A stretch of 64,000 bases of DNA from Sphingobacterium micropteri. Lineage in GTDB: Bacteria > Bacteroidota > Bacteroidia > Sphingobacteriales > Sphingobacteriaceae. Below the pieces are notes generated by a model. It saw only the letters and a list, made by a program, of their open reading frames with translations. It searched no databases and was not told where the DNA came from. The position numbers were made by a program, and so were the translations under genes. Below are positions 19,209 through 28,672 of the stretch, in pieces. The stretch spans positions 62,001-126,000 of the forward strand of contig NZ_JACOIK010000011.1 of assembly GCF_014692515.1 (NCBI RefSeq). The letters are read 5' to 3'. Position 1 is the first letter of the stretch. Every line of letters starts with the position of its first letter.

Positions 19209-19227
19209 ATCCGTCAGCTTGGCGGAT
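19209..19227 (+). promoter_or_regulatory. Hairpin between rpsC and rplP
   Basis: A 7-bp stem (19209-19215 with 19221-19227, one G-U pair) around a 5-base loop, 15 bases before rplP. It could tune rplP translation or be a processing site. Confidence 0.35.
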
Positions 19228-19242
19228 TAAAAAAATACGAAC

Positions 19243-19665
19243 ATGTTACAGCCAAAAAGAACGAAGTTCAGAAAGATGCAGAAAGGCCGCATGAAAGGTA
19301 ACGCTTCTCGTGGAGCAGAGTTAGCTTTCGGTTCTTTCGGTATCAAGTCAATGGAGCCAGCATGGATCACTAGCCGCCAAATTGAGGCTGCGCGTATTGC
19401 CGTAACACGTTACATGAAACGTGAAGGTCAAGTGTGGATCCGTATTTTCCCTGACAAACCTGTTACCAAAAAACCTGCAGAGGTACGTATGGGTAAAGGT
19501 AAGGGAGCTCCCGAATACTGGGTAGCCGTAGTGCGTCCAGGCCGTATGTTATTTGAAGCAGAAGGTGTACCTTTAGAGATTGCCAAAGAAGCATTGCGTT
19601 TAGCTGCTCAAAAATTACCGGTTCAAACAAAGTTTGTTATACGTAGAGACTACGTAGAAGCATAA
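19243..19665 (+). CDS. rplP: 50S ribosomal protein L16
   Basis: The 140-residue L16 of the central protuberance/A-site region. It shows '[19 protein letters not shown]', '[14 protein letters not shown]' and '[15 protein letters not shown]'. It has unusually long spacers on both sides (57 and 93 bases), each with a hairpin. Confidence 0.98.
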   Translation: MLQPKRTKFRKMQKGRMKGNASRGAELAFGSFGIKSMEPAWITSRQIEAARIAVTRYMKREGQVWIRIFPDKPVTKKPAEVRMGKGKGAPEYWVAVVRPGRMLFEAEGVPLEIAKEALRLAAQKLPVQTKFVIRRDYVEA

Positions 19666-19683
19666 ACGTTGGTAATGTCAATG

Positions 19684-19727
19684 GGTTTAGATCTTGTGGC
19701 CGTTACCCACAAGATGATATATAAACC
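19684..19727 (+). promoter_or_regulatory. Two-part hairpin between rplP and rpmC
   Basis: An inner 9-bp perfect stem (19691-19699 with 19707-19715, loop CCGTTAC) is extended by an outer 6-bp stem (19684-19689 with 19722-19727) across an internal loop. No T-run follows, so a regulatory or processing structure is more likely than a terminator. Confidence 0.45.
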
Positions 19728-19758
19728 TTAAGATAACCCGACACAATACTGAAAGAAA

Positions 19759-19977
19759 ATGAAGAATTCAGAAATTATCGAATTATCACAAGAGGAACTT
19801 ACAGCTCGTCTCGCACAAGAGAAAGCTGCTCTTAACAAGTTGAAATTTGCACATGCTGTTTCTGCTATTGAGAACCCCAATGCGATCAAAGCAGGGCGCA
19901 AAACTATCGCTCGTATCTCTACAGAGATTTCAAAACGTAGAATTGCTGCACAATCCGAAACAGCCGCTGAGGCATAA
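19759..19977 (+). CDS. rpmC: 50S ribosomal protein L29
   Basis: A 72-residue helical protein near the tunnel exit. It matches L29 with 'SQEELTARLAQEKAALNKLKFA' split by the conserved Leu/Lys pattern, and 'NPNAIKAGRKTIARI'. rpsQ follows after 15 bases. Confidence 0.97.
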   Translation: MKNSEIIELSQEELTARLAQEKAALNKLKFAHAVSAIENPNAIKAGRKTIARISTEISKRRIAAQSETAAEA

Positions 19978-19992
19978 ATGTAAAGTCGAAAA

Positions 19993-20247
19993 ATGGAAAG
20001 AAATTTAAGAAAAACAAGAATCGGCTTGGTAGTTAGCAACAAGATGGACAAGTCTATCGTGGTGGCTGTTGAACGTAAAGTGAAGCACCCTATCTATGGT
20101 AAGTTCGTGAAAAAAACTACCAAATTCAAAGCTCATGACGAGGAGAATACCTGCGGTATCGGCGACACGGTATTAATCATGGAAACACGTCCGCTGAGTA
20201 AAACAAAGAATTGGAGATTGGTTGAAATATTAGAAAGGGCTAAATAA
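19993..20247 (+). CDS. rpsQ: 30S ribosomal protein S17
   Basis: The 84-residue OB-fold S17 with '[18 protein letters not shown]', '[15 protein letters not shown]' and '[16 protein letters not shown]'. Its stop overlaps the rplN start as TAATG. Confidence 0.98.
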   Translation: MERNLRKTRIGLVVSNKMDKSIVVAVERKVKHPIYGKFVKKTTKFKAHDEENTCGIGDTVLIMETRPLSKTKNWRLVEILERAK

Positions 20248-20615
20248 TGGTACAACAGGAATCAAGATTAAATGTAGCCGACAACTCAGGAGCTAAAGAA
20301 GTTTTAGTAATCCGTGTATTAGGCGGTACGCGTAAGCGCTATGCATCTATCGGTGATAAAGTTGTTGTTACCGTAAAGAGCGCTTTACCTTCAGGAAATG
20401 TGAAGAAAGGAACCGTTTCCAAGGCAGTAGTCGTACGTACGAAAAAAGAAATCCGTCGTAAAGATGGTTCTTACATCCGTTTCGATGACAATGCTGCTGT
20501 ATTATTAAATAATAACGATGAACCACGCGGAACACGTATCTTCGGCCCAGTAGCTAGGGAACTACGTGAGAAGCAGTTCATGAAAATTGTATCACTAGCA
20601 CCGGAGGTTTTATAA
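20247..20615 (+). CDS. rplN: 50S ribosomal protein L14
   Basis: The 122-residue L14 at the subunit interface, with '[19 protein letters not shown]' and '[20 protein letters not shown]'. Coupled to rpsQ and followed after 2 bases by rplX. Confidence 0.98.
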   Translation: MVQQESRLNVADNSGAKEVLVIRVLGGTRKRYASIGDKVVVTVKSALPSGNVKKGTVSKAVVVRTKKEIRRKDGSYIRFDDNAAVLLNNNDEPRGTRIFGPVARELREKQFMKIVSLAPEVL

Positions 20616-20617
20616 TT

Positions 20618-20962
20618 ATGGCACAGAAGAAAAAAACAACTACGCACAAAATCAAAATTAAAAAAGGTGATTTAGTGAAAGTTATCGCCGGTAACGCTAA
20701 AGGTGTTCAGGGTAAAGTTCTACAGGTTATAAAAGAAACTAATAGAGCGGTTGTAGAAGGCGCTAATATTGTTAAAAAACATACTAAACCTAGTGCAGCT
20801 AATCCTAACGGTGGTATTATTGAAAAAGAAGCTGCTATCCACATCTCCAATATCGCGTTGATCGATCCGAAATCAGGTGAGCCTACTCGTGTTGGTCGTC
20901 GTGTGAATGCAGATGGCAAAATTGTTCGTTACGCAAAAAAATCAGGGGAGGAAATTAAATAA
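20618..20962 (+). CDS. rplX: 50S ribosomal protein L24
   Basis: The 114-residue assembly initiator L24 with the KOW motif '[20 protein letters not shown]'. Its stop overlaps the rplE start as TAATG. Confidence 0.97.
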   Translation: MAQKKKTTTHKIKIKKGDLVKVIAGNAKGVQGKVLQVIKETNRAVVEGANIVKKHTKPSAANPNGGIIEKEAAIHISNIALIDPKSGEPTRVGRRVNADGKIVRYAKKSGEEIK

Positions 20963-21531
20963 TGACTTACGTACCAAGATTAAAAGCGAAATATGCGGAT
21001 GAAATCCGTACAGCGCTAAAGGAAAAATTCCAGTATAAAAGCGTTATGCAAGTTCCGAAGCTTGAGAAGATTGTTGTATCGCAAGGTATCGGTGCTGCTA
21101 CTGCTGATAAGAAGTTGATTGACAATGCAGTGGCTGAATTAACCTTGATCACAGGTCAGCAAGCGGTTCCTACAAAATCAAAAAAGGACATCTCGAACTT
21201 TAAACTACGTAAAGGAATGCCAATTGGGGCACGTGTAACATTACGTGACAACAATATGTATGAATTCCTTGATCGTTTGGTAGCTGTATCTTTGCCTCGT
21301 ATCCGCGATTTTCGTGGTATCAACGAAAAAGGTTTTGACGGAAGAGGTAACTATAATTTAGGTATCACCGAGCAGATTATCTTTCCAGAGATTAATATTG
21401 ATAAGATCAATAAAATCCAAGGTATGGATATCACTTTTGTAACTTCGGCCGACAATGATGTGGAGGCTTTGGAGTTGTTGAAACAATTCGGTTTACCATT
21501 CAAAAATCAAAATTCAAACAATAATGGCTAA
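20962..21531 (+). CDS. rplE: 50S ribosomal protein L5
   Basis: The 189-residue 5S rRNA-binding L5, with '[14 protein letters not shown]' and '[20 protein letters not shown]'. It has a short Asn-rich C-terminal end. Its last 8 bases overlap the start of rpsN. Confidence 0.98.
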   Translation: MTYVPRLKAKYADEIRTALKEKFQYKSVMQVPKLEKIVVSQGIGAATADKKLIDNAVAELTLITGQQAVPTKSKKDISNFKLRKGMPIGARVTLRDNNMYEFLDRLVAVSLPRIRDFRGINEKGFDGRGNYNLGITEQIIFPEINIDKINKIQGMDITFVTSADNDVEALELLKQFGLPFKNQNSNNNG

Positions 21532-21793
21532 AGAAGGAATAAAAGCACGCGAACTCAAACGTCAAAAACTGGTCGCTAAATTTGCGGAGAAACGTGCAGC
21601 TTTGAAAGCTGCTGGCGACTACGCTGCGTTAGATAAGTTGCCGAAGAATGCTTCACCAGTACGTTTGCACAACCGTTGTAAATTAACTGGTCGTCCTAAA
21701 GGATATATGCGCCAATTTGGTATCTCTCGTGTAACTTTCCGTGAGATGGCTTTGGACGGTAAAATCCCGGGAGTGAAAAAAGCTTCTTGGTAA
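21524..21793 (+). CDS. rpsN: 30S ribosomal protein S14, zinc-free type
   Basis: The 89-residue length and a single cysteine in '[20 protein letters not shown]' place it in the zinc-independent S14 class, which lacks the CxxC pairs of the 61-residue form. It starts inside the end of rplE. Confidence 0.98.
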   Translation: MAKEGIKARELKRQKLVAKFAEKRAALKAAGDYAALDKLPKNASPVRLHNRCKLTGRPKGYMRQFGISRVTFREMALDGKIPGVKKASW

Positions 21794-21817
21794 TCAAGAA
21801 AAAAACATTTACTTTTG
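21787..21817 (+). promoter_or_regulatory. Possible internal promoter before rpsH
   Basis: TTGG at 21787-21790, 19 bases, then TACTTTTG (exact TAnnTTTG) at 21810-21817. The -33 is one base off TTTG. The motif falls in the unusual 144-base spacer between rpsN and rpsH. Confidence 0.4.
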
Positions 21818-21851
21818 CCCGGATAAATCGTGAATCGGTTTATCGGGGCAA
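21815..21851 (+). promoter_or_regulatory. Long hairpin in the rpsN-rpsH spacer
   Basis: Thirteen-base arms (21815-21827 and 21839-21851) pair with one mismatch around an 11-base loop, then TTTGTTTTG follows. It could terminate or attenuate transcription from upstream, or act on rpsH. It overlaps the possible internal promoter, so the two may be alternative controls. Confidence 0.5.
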
Positions 21852-21937
21852 TTTGTTTTGCAAATTTTATTAACAGATGACAGGTCTCCAGACTTTGGTT
21901 AGTCCGTGAGAAACCATTATCGCAATTTTTATACATA

Positions 21938-22336
21938 ATGAATACAGATCCAATAGCGGATTACCTTACACGAGTAAGGAATGCCATTAAGGCCAACCAC
22001 AGGGTTGTTGAAATTCCTGCATCGAACCTTAAGAAAGAAATCACTAAAGTTCTTTTCGATAAAGGTTACATTGCTAATTACAAATTCGAAGAAAACGGTC
22101 CTCAAGGTAACATTAAGATAGCTTTGAAGTACCATCCGATTAGCAAAATTCCGGCTATTCGCACATTGACACGTGTGAGTAAACCTGGTTTAAGAAAGTA
22201 TGCAGGTGTTGACAGCATGCCTCGTGTTTTGAATGGTCTGGGTATCGCAATTCTGTCGACTTCCAAAGGAGTAATGACAGATAAAGAGGCCCGTCTGCAA
22301 AACGTAGGTGGTGAGGTTTTATGTTACGTTTATTAA
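21938..22336 (+). CDS. rpsH: 30S ribosomal protein S8
   Basis: The 132-residue S8, which binds helix 21 of 16S rRNA and in E. coli represses the spc operon. It shows '[18 protein letters not shown]', '[13 protein letters not shown]' and '[15 protein letters not shown]'. It begins after a 144-base spacer that carries a promoter-like motif and a hairpin. Confidence 0.98.
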   Translation: MNTDPIADYLTRVRNAIKANHRVVEIPASNLKKEITKVLFDKGYIANYKFEENGPQGNIKIALKYHPISKIPAIRTLTRVSKPGLRKYAGVDSMPRVLNGLGIAILSTSKGVMTDKEARLQNVGGEVLCYVY

Positions 22337-22358
22337 TCTAGGTAAAAACACAGAAGAA

Positions 22359-22913
22359 ATGTCAAGAATTGGAAAAGCGCCTATCGCTATTCCTTCGGGA
22401 GTAACGATCAACGTATCAGATAAAAATCTGGTAACGGTAAAAGGACCGAAAGGCGAACTAACACAACAAGTGGATAGTGATATTACCGTAAAACAAGAAG
22501 ACGATAATATTATAGTATCACGTCCTACTGAACAAAAAAGACACAAATCATTACATGGTTTGTACCGCGCCTTAATCAATAATATGGTTGTAGGTGTTAC
22601 GGAAGGATACAAAACTACACAGGAACTAGTTGGTGTAGGTTACCGTGCAACAAGTACAGGTAATACATTGGAGTTAGCCTTAGGGTTCTCTCACCCGATT
22701 GTTTTTATATTGCCAAAGGAAATTAAAGTAACTACTACTGCAGAAAAAGGTAAAAACCCTACTATTACGTTGGAAAGTGCTGATAAGCAGTTAATCGGTC
22801 AGATTGCTGCGAAAATCCGTAGCTTCCGTAAGCCGGAGCCTTACAAAGGAAAAGGTGTTAAATTTGTAGGTGAAGTATTAAGAAGAAAAGCAGGTAAATC
22901 AGCTAAAAAATAA
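22359..22913 (+). CDS. rplF: 50S ribosomal protein L6
   Basis: The 184-residue L6 near the GTPase centre. The ATG at 22359 gives the standard '[15 protein letters not shown]' start; an upstream in-frame ATG at 22308 lies within rpsH and adds an atypical 17-residue leader. Other motifs are '[12 protein letters not shown]' and '[11 protein letters not shown]'. Confidence 0.97.
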   Translation: MSRIGKAPIAIPSGVTINVSDKNLVTVKGPKGELTQQVDSDITVKQEDDNIIVSRPTEQKRHKSLHGLYRALINNMVVGVTEGYKTTQELVGVGYRATSTGNTLELALGFSHPIVFILPKEIKVTTTAEKGKNPTITLESADKQLIGQIAAKIRSFRKPEPYKGKGVKFVGEVLRRKAGKSAKK

Positions 22914-22918
22914 TAACC

Positions 22919-23272
22919 ATGGCAGGAAATAAAACATCTCGCAGAGAGCGAATCAAAAAAGGAATAAGAAAGAGCCTGACTGGAACGGCTGAGCGTCCAC
23001 GTTTATCCGTTTTCAGAAGCAATAAAGGTATCTATGCTCAAATTATCGATGATGAGGCTGGAAAAACGTTAGCTTCAGCGTCTTCAGGTTCGAAGGATTT
23101 TGCCGCAAGCGGTACAAAAATAGAGCAATCGAAGGCTGTCGGAAAATTAGTGGCAGAAAAAGCTGTAGCAGCAGGTATTAGCAAAGTAGTTTTTGACCGT
23201 AATGGGTACTTATACCATGGCCGTGTGAAATCATTGGCTGAAGGTGCTCGCGAAGGCGGTTTGGACTTTTAA
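22919..23272 (+). CDS. rplR: 50S ribosomal protein L18
   Basis: The 117-residue 5S rRNA-binding L18, with '[20 protein letters not shown]', '[13 protein letters not shown]' and '[21 protein letters not shown]' as a conserved end. It sits 5 bases after rplF. Confidence 0.97.
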   Translation: MAGNKTSRRERIKKGIRKSLTGTAERPRLSVFRSNKGIYAQIIDDEAGKTLASASSGSKDFAASGTKIEQSKAVGKLVAEKAVAAGISKVVFDRNGYLYHGRVKSLAEGAREGGLDF

Positions 23273-23283
23273 TCAATAAGAAC

Positions 23284-23802
23284 ATGGCATTAAGCAATAT
23301 AAAAAGAGTAAAATCAAGCGAAATTGAATTAAAAGATCGCTTAGTAAGCATCCAACGCGTAGCGAAAGTGACTAAAGGCGGTCGTACCTTCAGTTTCTCG
23401 GCTATCGTTGTTGTGGGTGACGAAAATGGTATCGTGGGTTACGGACTTGGTAAAGCAAAAGAGGTTACTGAGGCTATTACGAAAGGTATCGATGATGCGA
23501 AGAAAAACTTGATTAAAGTTCCTATCATCAACGGTACGGTTCCTCATGAACAACATGGCAAATTCTCTGGAGGTCGCGTTTTGATTAAGCCAGCTGTTGG
23601 CGGTACGGGCGTACTAGCAGGTGGTGCAATGCGTGCGGTATTGGAGAGTGCGGGTATTAAGGACGTATTAGCGAAATCATTGGGTTCATCCAATCCGCAC
23701 AACGTTGTGAAAGCAACAGTTGATGCATTGGTTAAACTTCGTGATGCCTACACCGTTGCCCAAAACCGCGGTGTCGATTTAAACAAAGTATTTAACGGTT
23801 AA
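23284..23802 (+). CDS. rpsE: 30S ribosomal protein S5
   Basis: The 172-residue S5, an accuracy-related protein at the back of the 30S subunit. It has '[20 protein letters not shown]', '[17 protein letters not shown]'-like sequence and '[12 protein letters not shown]'-like '[20 protein letters not shown]'. Followed 5 bases later by rpmD. Confidence 0.98.
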   Translation: MALSNIKRVKSSEIELKDRLVSIQRVAKVTKGGRTFSFSAIVVVGDENGIVGYGLGKAKEVTEAITKGIDDAKKNLIKVPIINGTVPHEQHGKFSGGRVLIKPAVGGTGVLAGGAMRAVLESAGIKDVLAKSLGSSNPHNVVKATVDALVKLRDAYTVAQNRGVDLNKVFNG

Positions 23803-23807
23803 TTATC

Positions 23808-23987
23808 ATGGCAAAAATCAAAATCACCCAGATAAAGAGCGTTATCGACAGAAGCGAGCGCCAAAAGAGAACTATTCAGGCCCTTGGCTTGAAACGTATC
23901 AACCACTTCGTAGAAGTTGAAGCTACACCATCCATTATCGGTATGGTCAGAAAAGTCAACCACTTAGTAGCGGTAGAGACTGTTTAA
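23808..23987 (+). CDS. rpmD: 50S ribosomal protein L30
   Basis: This 59-residue ORF starts 5 bases after the rpsE stop and was read directly from the bases. It begins MAKIKITQIKSVIDR, contains 'QKRTIQALGLKRINHFV' and 'SIIGMVRKVNHLV', all L30 hallmarks, and ends with TAA. The position between rpsE and rplO is the standard one. Confidence 0.97.
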   Translation: MAKIKITQIKSVIDRSERQKRTIQALGLKRINHFVEVEATPSIIGMVRKVNHLVAVETV

Positions 23988-24000
23988 GATAGAATAGGTA

Positions 24001-24088
24001 AATGGAAAGGATTTTCGGATTCTTTCCATTCCGTTTATTAATTAATTATTCATCGTTACGACCTGTTTAGTGAGAGCGAAGGCGTAAC
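24001..24088 (+). promoter_or_regulatory. Structured spacer between rpmD and rplO
   Basis: Two hairpins lie in the 119-base spacer. The first pairs 24001-24012 with 24019-24030 (12 bp including one G-U, loop TTTCGG) and is followed by AT-rich sequence. The second pairs 24055-24063 with 24081-24088 (8 bp with one bulged A), 18 bases before rplO. They could be attenuation, processing or protein-binding sites. Confidence 0.45.
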
Positions 24089-24106
24089 ACAACATTTTAA
24101 AACAAA

Positions 24107-24553
24107 ATGAATTTAAGTAGTTTAAAACCAGCTAAAGGTTCTGTAAAAAACAGAAAGCGTATCGGTAGAGGTCAAGGATCTGGTCGTGGCGGTACATCAA
24201 CTCGTGGCCACAAAGGTGCTGGTTCGCGTTCAGGACACTCTACGAAGATTGGTTTCGAAGGTGGTCAAATGCCTTTGCAACGTCGCGTACCTAAGTTCGG
24301 TTTCAAAAACATGAATCGCGTCGAGTATAAAGGAATTAACTTGGACGTATTGCAGGAGCTGGTAGCTAAGTACAATTTAACAGCTATCGACTTCGATACT
24401 TTAAAAGCGCATGGATTAGTTGCCAAAAAAGACTTAGTGAAAATCTTAGGTCGCGGCGAGTTGACTACTAAAGTAGAAGTTAAAGCCCATGCTTTTTCTG
24501 CTTCGGCACAGAAAGCGATTGAAGCTGCAGGTGGTTCTATCGAAAAACTATAA
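24107..24553 (+). CDS. rplO: 50S ribosomal protein L15
   Basis: The 148-residue L15, with the Gly/Arg-rich N-terminal extension 'RKRIGRGQGSGRGGTSTRGH' and 'GFEGGQMPLQRRVPKFGF'. It is preceded by a structured spacer and followed after 6 bases by secY. Confidence 0.98.
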   Translation: MNLSSLKPAKGSVKNRKRIGRGQGSGRGGTSTRGHKGAGSRSGHSTKIGFEGGQMPLQRRVPKFGFKNMNRVEYKGINLDVLQELVAKYNLTAIDFDTLKAHGLVAKKDLVKILGRGELTTKVEVKAHAFSASAQKAIEAAGGSIEKL

Positions 24554-24559
24554 AATTAC

Positions 24560-25903
24560 ATGAAGAAACTAATCACAACCTTAACCAATATATGGAAAAT
24601 AGAAGATTTACGCAATCGTATTATTACCACATTGCTTCTTCTTCTTATCTACCGTATTGGTTGTCACGTGGTTCTGCCGGGTGTCAACCCTGATGCATTA
24701 GTGGCTAGAAGTAGCGAAGGAAACAGCATATTGGACTTAATCAATATGTTTGCTGGAGGGTCGTTCTCCCGGTCGGCAATTTTCGCGTTGGGTGTAATGC
24801 CCTACATTTCTGCATCAATCGTTGTTCAGTTATTGGGGATAGCGGTTCCTGCATTTCAGAAAATGCAAAAAGAAGGCGAATCGGGTCGTAAAAAAATGAC
24901 ACAGATTACGCGTTACCTAACATTGGCGATTACGTTGGTGCAAGCAGTAGCTTATGTGAAAACACAAGTCCCTGCAGAAGCGAAAACATTAGCAGAACCA
25001 ATGTTCACTATTCTTTCTGCAATTGTGTTAACAGCAGGTACCTTGTTTGTGATGTGGCTTGGTGAAAAAATTACAGATAAAGGTATTGGTAATGGTATCT
25101 CCTTAATTATCATGGCAGGTATCATTGCACAGTTGCCAGCAGGTATTGTCGCGGAGTGGGGATCTCGTATGAGCCCTAGTGGAGGTGGACCTATTCCACT
25201 TTTATTAGAGTTTGTCGCTCTTTTCTTTGTTGTGATTTTTGCTATCTTGGTGGTGCAAGGTATTCGTAAAGTCCCTGTACAATACGCCAAAAAGATTGTT
25301 GGTAACAAGCAGGTCGGTGGGGTACGTCAGTATATTCCTTTAAAAGTGAATGCTGCGGGCGTTATGCCTATTATATTTGCACAGGCTATTATGTTCTTAC
25401 CAATGGCTTTATCACAGTTTTTTCCAGATTTACAGTCTGATTTTTTAGCGTCATTAAGTAACTATACATCCGTTGCCTACAACGTAACATTTGCTGTTCT
25501 CATTATTGCGTTTACATTTTTCTATACGGCAATTATGGTAAATCCACAGCAGATGTCTGAAGACATGAAGAAGAATGGCGGTTTTATTCCTGGAATTAAA
25601 CCGGGTTACGATACGAATATTTTTATCGATAACGTCATCTCGCGTATTACCTTCCCGGGGGCTATATTCATTGCGATTATTGCGGTGATGCCTGCTTTAG
25701 CGGCTAAATTAGGTGTGAATAACCAATTCGCACATTTCTATGGAGGTACTTCTTTATTGATTCTGGTAGGTGTAGTGTTAGATACATTACAGCAGATTGA
25801 GAGTCATCTGTTAATGCGTCATTACGACGGCTTGATGAAGACGGGCAGAGTAAAGGGTCGTTCGACAGCTACCGTAGAAGGTATCGATCAATCAGCACTT
25901 TAA
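24560..25903 (+). CDS. secY: Preprotein translocase subunit SecY
   Basis: The 447-residue channel-forming subunit of the Sec translocon with ten membrane helices. It shows 'RIGCHVVLPGVNPDAL', 'FALGVMPYISASIVVQLL' and 'QQIESHLLMRHYDGLMKTGR'-type C-terminal sequence. It stands in its usual place after rplO; map follows after 3 bases. Confidence 0.98.
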   Translation: MKKLITTLTNIWKIEDLRNRIITTLLLLLIYRIGCHVVLPGVNPDALVARSSEGNSILDLINMFAGGSFSRSAIFALGVMPYISASIVVQLLGIAVPAFQKMQKEGESGRKKMTQITRYLTLAITLVQAVAYVKTQVPAEAKTLAEPMFTILSAIVLTAGTLFVMWLGEKITDKGIGNGISLIIMAGIIAQLPAGIVAEWGSRMSPSGGGPIPLLLEFVALFFVVIFAILVVQGIRKVPVQYAKKIVGNKQVGGVRQYIPLKVNAAGVMPIIFAQAIMFLPMALSQFFPDLQSDFLASLSNYTSVAYNVTFAVLIIAFTFFYTAIMVNPQQMSEDMKKNGGFIPGIKPGYDTNIFIDNVISRITFPGAIFIAIIAVMPALAAKLGVNNQFAHFYGGTSLLILVGVVLDTLQQIESHLLMRHYDGLMKTGRVKGRSTATVEGIDQSAL

Positions 25904-25906
25904 TAA

Positions 25907-26689
25907 ATGTCCAAAGTTTATTATAAAACAGAAGAACAAATCGAGCAAATACGAGAGTCTGCAAAGGTACTCTCGTTATTACTTGGTGAGATTGCAAAGG
26001 AAGTAAAGCCTGGAATTACTACGTTATCGCTAGATAAATTAGCCTATGATTTTATTCATGACAATGGAGGTACCCCTGCATTCCTGAATTATCAAGGTTT
26101 CCCTTTTTCGCTATGTATATCGGTAAACGATCAAATTGTTCACGGATTTCCGAGTGATTATGTATTGAAGGAAGGTGATATCGTTTCGGTAGACGGTGGT
26201 GTCAATCTAAAGGGATTTATTAGTGATTCAGCCTATACTTTTGGTGTAGGTGATATTTCGGCAGAAGCACAACAATTGTTGGAGGTGACCAAAGCAGCTT
26301 TGTATAAAGGCATCGAGCAGGCAGTCGCCGGAAAACGTGTAGGTGATATTTCAGCAGCCGTGCAGGAACATGTTGCGCCTTACCATTATGGTATCGTAAG
26401 AGAACTAGTAGGACATGGTGTTGGTTTACATTTGCACGAAAAACCTGAAGTGCCAAATTACGGAAAGCGTGGTTCTGGACCGAAATTGGACGCCGGTTTG
26501 GTCATTTGTATTGAGCCGATGATCAATGCAGGCAAAGCTGGTGTGAAGTTTTGGGATGATGGTTGGACGGTGAGTACTGTTGATGGAAAGTTATCTGCTC
26601 ATTTTGAACAGATGGTTGCTATCCGAAAAGGTACGCCGGATGTGTTGCTGACATTCGAACACGTAGAAGAAGTTTTGGGTAAAAAGTAG
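25907..26689 (+). CDS. map: Methionine aminopeptidase, type I
   Basis: Removes the N-terminal Met from new proteins. The 260-residue enzyme has the metal ligands in 'VSVDGGVNLKGFISDSAYTF' (two Asp), 'GHGVGLHLHEKP' (His), 'ICIEPMI' (Glu) and the final Glu in 'AHFEQMVAI'. No N-terminal zinc-finger extension. It lies between secY and infA. Confidence 0.98.
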   Translation: MSKVYYKTEEQIEQIRESAKVLSLLLGEIAKEVKPGITTLSLDKLAYDFIHDNGGTPAFLNYQGFPFSLCISVNDQIVHGFPSDYVLKEGDIVSVDGGVNLKGFISDSAYTFGVGDISAEAQQLLEVTKAALYKGIEQAVAGKRVGDISAAVQEHVAPYHYGIVRELVGHGVGLHLHEKPEVPNYGKRGSGPKLDAGLVICIEPMINAGKAGVKFWDDGWTVSTVDGKLSAHFEQMVAIRKGTPDVLLTFEHVEEVLGKK

Positions 26690-26719
26690 TTGGTTTTCAA
26701 TATTTTTTATTTATCTTTG
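26690..26719 (+). promoter_or_regulatory. Possible internal promoter before infA
   Basis: TATCTTTG at 26712-26719 matches TAnnTTTG exactly. TTGG at 26690-26693 stands 18 bases upstream as an imperfect -33. A small hairpin (CCTGT/ACAGG) follows in the leader. Confidence 0.5.
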
Positions 26720-26764
26720 CACTCCTGTTTGTACAGGCTAAAAAAGTAAATTAACATAGGATAT

Positions 26765-26983
26765 ATGGCTAAACAAGCCTCGATAGAACAAGACGGTATA
26801 ATTAAGGAGGCGCTTTCTAATGCGATGTTCCGTGTAGAATTGGAAAATGGGCATGAAATTATTGCGCATATTTCCGGGAAAATGCGTATGCATTATATCA
26901 AAATTTTACCTGGAGATAAAGTGAAGTTGGAAATGTCGCCTTATGATTTAACAAAGGGAAGAATTACGTATCGCTATAAATAG
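26765..26983 (+). CDS. infA: Translation initiation factor IF-1
   Basis: The 72-residue OB-fold factor that occupies the 30S A site during initiation. It contains '[20 protein letters not shown]', '[20 protein letters not shown]' and '[20 protein letters not shown]'. It likely has its own promoter inside the cluster, which would let it be expressed apart from the genes before it. Confidence 0.98.
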   Translation: MAKQASIEQDGIIKEALSNAMFRVELENGHEIIAHISGKMRMHYIKILPGDKVKLEMSPYDLTKGRITYRYK

Positions 26984-27030
26984 CGGTTGTTTTTCTTTTC
27001 GGTATAATAGGCTTTTAAAATACTACAACA

Positions 27031-27147
27031 ATGAAAGTTAGAGCATCAATAAAAAAACGTAGCGCGGATTGTAAAGTTATCCGTCGCAAAGGAAAGGTTT
27101 TTGTAATCAACAAAAAGAACCCTAAGTTTAAGCAACGTCAAGGGTAG
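27031..27147 (+). CDS. rpmJ: 50S ribosomal protein L36
   Basis: A 38-residue ORF read directly from the bases: [17 protein letters not shown] at the start and [12 protein letters not shown] at the end. Only one of the usual four zinc ligands (Cys14) remains, so this is a zinc-independent L36. It lies between infA and rpsM, its usual place. Confidence 0.97.
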   Translation: MKVRASIKKRSADCKVIRRKGKVFVINKKNPKFKQRQG

Positions 27148-27176
27148 TTTATTAACATAATCGCTTAAAGTATTAT

Positions 27177-27554
27177 ATGGCAAGGATAGCAGGTATAGAT
27201 TTACCTAAAAACAAAAGAGGCGTAATAGGCCTTACCTACATCTTCGGTATTGGTCGTTCCACAGCGGCTTATATCTTGAAAAAAGCGGGTATCAGTGAGG
27301 ATGTTAAAGTATCTGAATGGAACGATGATCAATTAACGGCCATCCGTAACATCATCAACGAAGAAGTTAAAGTTGAAGGTGCTTTGCGTTCTGAAGTGCA
27401 GTTAAACATCAAACGTTTGATGGATATTGGTTGTTACCGTGGCCTACGTCACCGTAAACATTTACCTCTTCGCGGTCAACGTACAAAAAACAACTCACGT
27501 ACCCGTAAAGGTAAACGTAAAACAGTTGCAAACAAGAAAAAAGCTACTAAATAA
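27177..27554 (+). CDS. rpsM: 30S ribosomal protein S13
   Basis: The 125-residue S13 of the 30S head, with '[20 protein letters not shown]', 'GIGRSTA' and '[20 protein letters not shown]'. First gene of the alpha part of the cluster; rpsK follows after 10 bases. Confidence 0.98.
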   Translation: MARIAGIDLPKNKRGVIGLTYIFGIGRSTAAYILKKAGISEDVKVSEWNDDQLTAIRNIINEEVKVEGALRSEVQLNIKRLMDIGCYRGLRHRKHLPLRGQRTKNNSRTRKGKRKTVANKKKATK

Positions 27555-27564
27555 TAATTAAGAA

Positions 27565-27954
27565 ATGGCTAAAAGTAAAAAGGTTACAAAAAAGCGTATC
27601 GTCGTTATTGAGCCAGTAGGTCAAGCTCATATCAACGCTACCTTTAACAACATCATCATTACTTTGACAAACAATCAAGGTCAGACTATTTCATGGTCTT
27701 CAGCTGGTAAAATGGGTTTCAGAGGTTCTAAAAAGAATACTCCGTACGCTGCTGGTCAAGCTGCTCAAGACTGTGGTAAAGTTGCACACGACTTAGGTTT
27801 ACGCAAGGTTGAAGTTTTTGTAAAAGGTCCGGGAGCTGGACGTGAGTCGGCAATCCGTACATTACAGACCATTGGAATCGACGTGACTACCATCAAGGAT
27901 ATCACGCCACTTCCGCACAATGGTTGTCGTCCTCCAAAACGGAGAAGAGTTTAA
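27565..27954 (+). CDS. rpsK: 30S ribosomal protein S11
   Basis: The 129-residue platform protein S11, with '[20 protein letters not shown]', '[12 protein letters not shown]' and the C-terminal '[15 protein letters not shown]'. Followed by a 67-base spacer. Confidence 0.98.
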   Translation: MAKSKKVTKKRIVVIEPVGQAHINATFNNIIITLTNNQGQTISWSSAGKMGFRGSKKNTPYAAGQAAQDCGKVAHDLGLRKVEVFVKGPGAGRESAIRTLQTIGIDVTTIKDITPLPHNGCRPPKRRRV

Positions 27955-28021
27955 TAATTTTATTGTTTAAGATAAGATTCGTCAGCTATAGGTTGATAGA
28001 TACTTCAAACAGAGAGAAAAA

Positions 28022-28630
28022 ATGGCAAGATATACAGGACCTAAGTCCAAAATTGCACGTAAATTCAGAGAGCCTATATTTGGCCCTGATAAGGCATTAG
28101 AAAAAAAGAATTATCCTCCAGGACAACACGGTCCGTCAAAAAGAAGAGGTAAGCAATCTGAATACGCTATTCAGTTGCTAGAAAAGCAAAAAGCAAAATA
28201 CACCTACGGTGTTTTGGAGCGTCAGTTCCGTACGTTGTTTGCAAAGGCATCAGCGAAGCAAGGTATTACTGGGGAGAACTTCTTGAGATTATTAGAAGCT
28301 CGTCTAGATAATGTTGTTTACCGTTTGGGTATTGCTCCAACACGTGCAGCAGCTCGTCAGTTGGTTTCACACAAGCACGTTACCGTTAACGGAGAAGTCG
28401 TTAACATCCCATCATATAGCCTACGTCCGGGCGATGTAATTGCCGTTCGTGAGCGCTCTAAATCTTTAGAAGCTATCGTAGCTTCTGTAGAAGGAAGAAA
28501 GATTAACAAATTCAGTTGGTTAGAGTGGAACGCGAATGAATTAACAGGAACGTTCGTTTCTTTCCCTGAAAGAGTTGATATTCCAGAAAACATTAAAGAA
28601 AACTTAATCGTAGAGTTGTACTCTAAATAG
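28022..28630 (+). CDS. rpsD: 30S ribosomal protein S4
   Basis: The 202-residue S4, a primary 16S rRNA binder, with '[19 protein letters not shown]' and the S4 domain '[20 protein letters not shown]'. The N-terminal region has no CxxC zinc pairs, so it is the zinc-free type. In E. coli S4 represses the alpha operon. Confidence 0.98.
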   Translation: MARYTGPKSKIARKFREPIFGPDKALEKKNYPPGQHGPSKRRGKQSEYAIQLLEKQKAKYTYGVLERQFRTLFAKASAKQGITGENFLRLLEARLDNVVYRLGIAPTRAAARQLVSHKHVTVNGEVVNIPSYSLRPGDVIAVRERSKSLEAIVASVEGRKINKFSWLEWNANELTGTFVSFPERVDIPENIKENLIVELYSK

Positions 28631-28640
28631 TAATTAATAG

Positions 28641-28672
28641 GAGTAAGCCAAATCTTTGGATTATGCTTACTC
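28641..28672 (+). terminator. Terminator-like hairpin between rpsD and rpoA
   Basis: An 8-bp perfect stem (28641-28648 with 28665-28672) can enclose an inner CCAAA/TTTGG pairing. The stem is followed by TTATTATATTTT. This looks like a weak terminator or attenuator that would lower rpoA and rplQ expression relative to the upstream genes. Confidence 0.5.
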
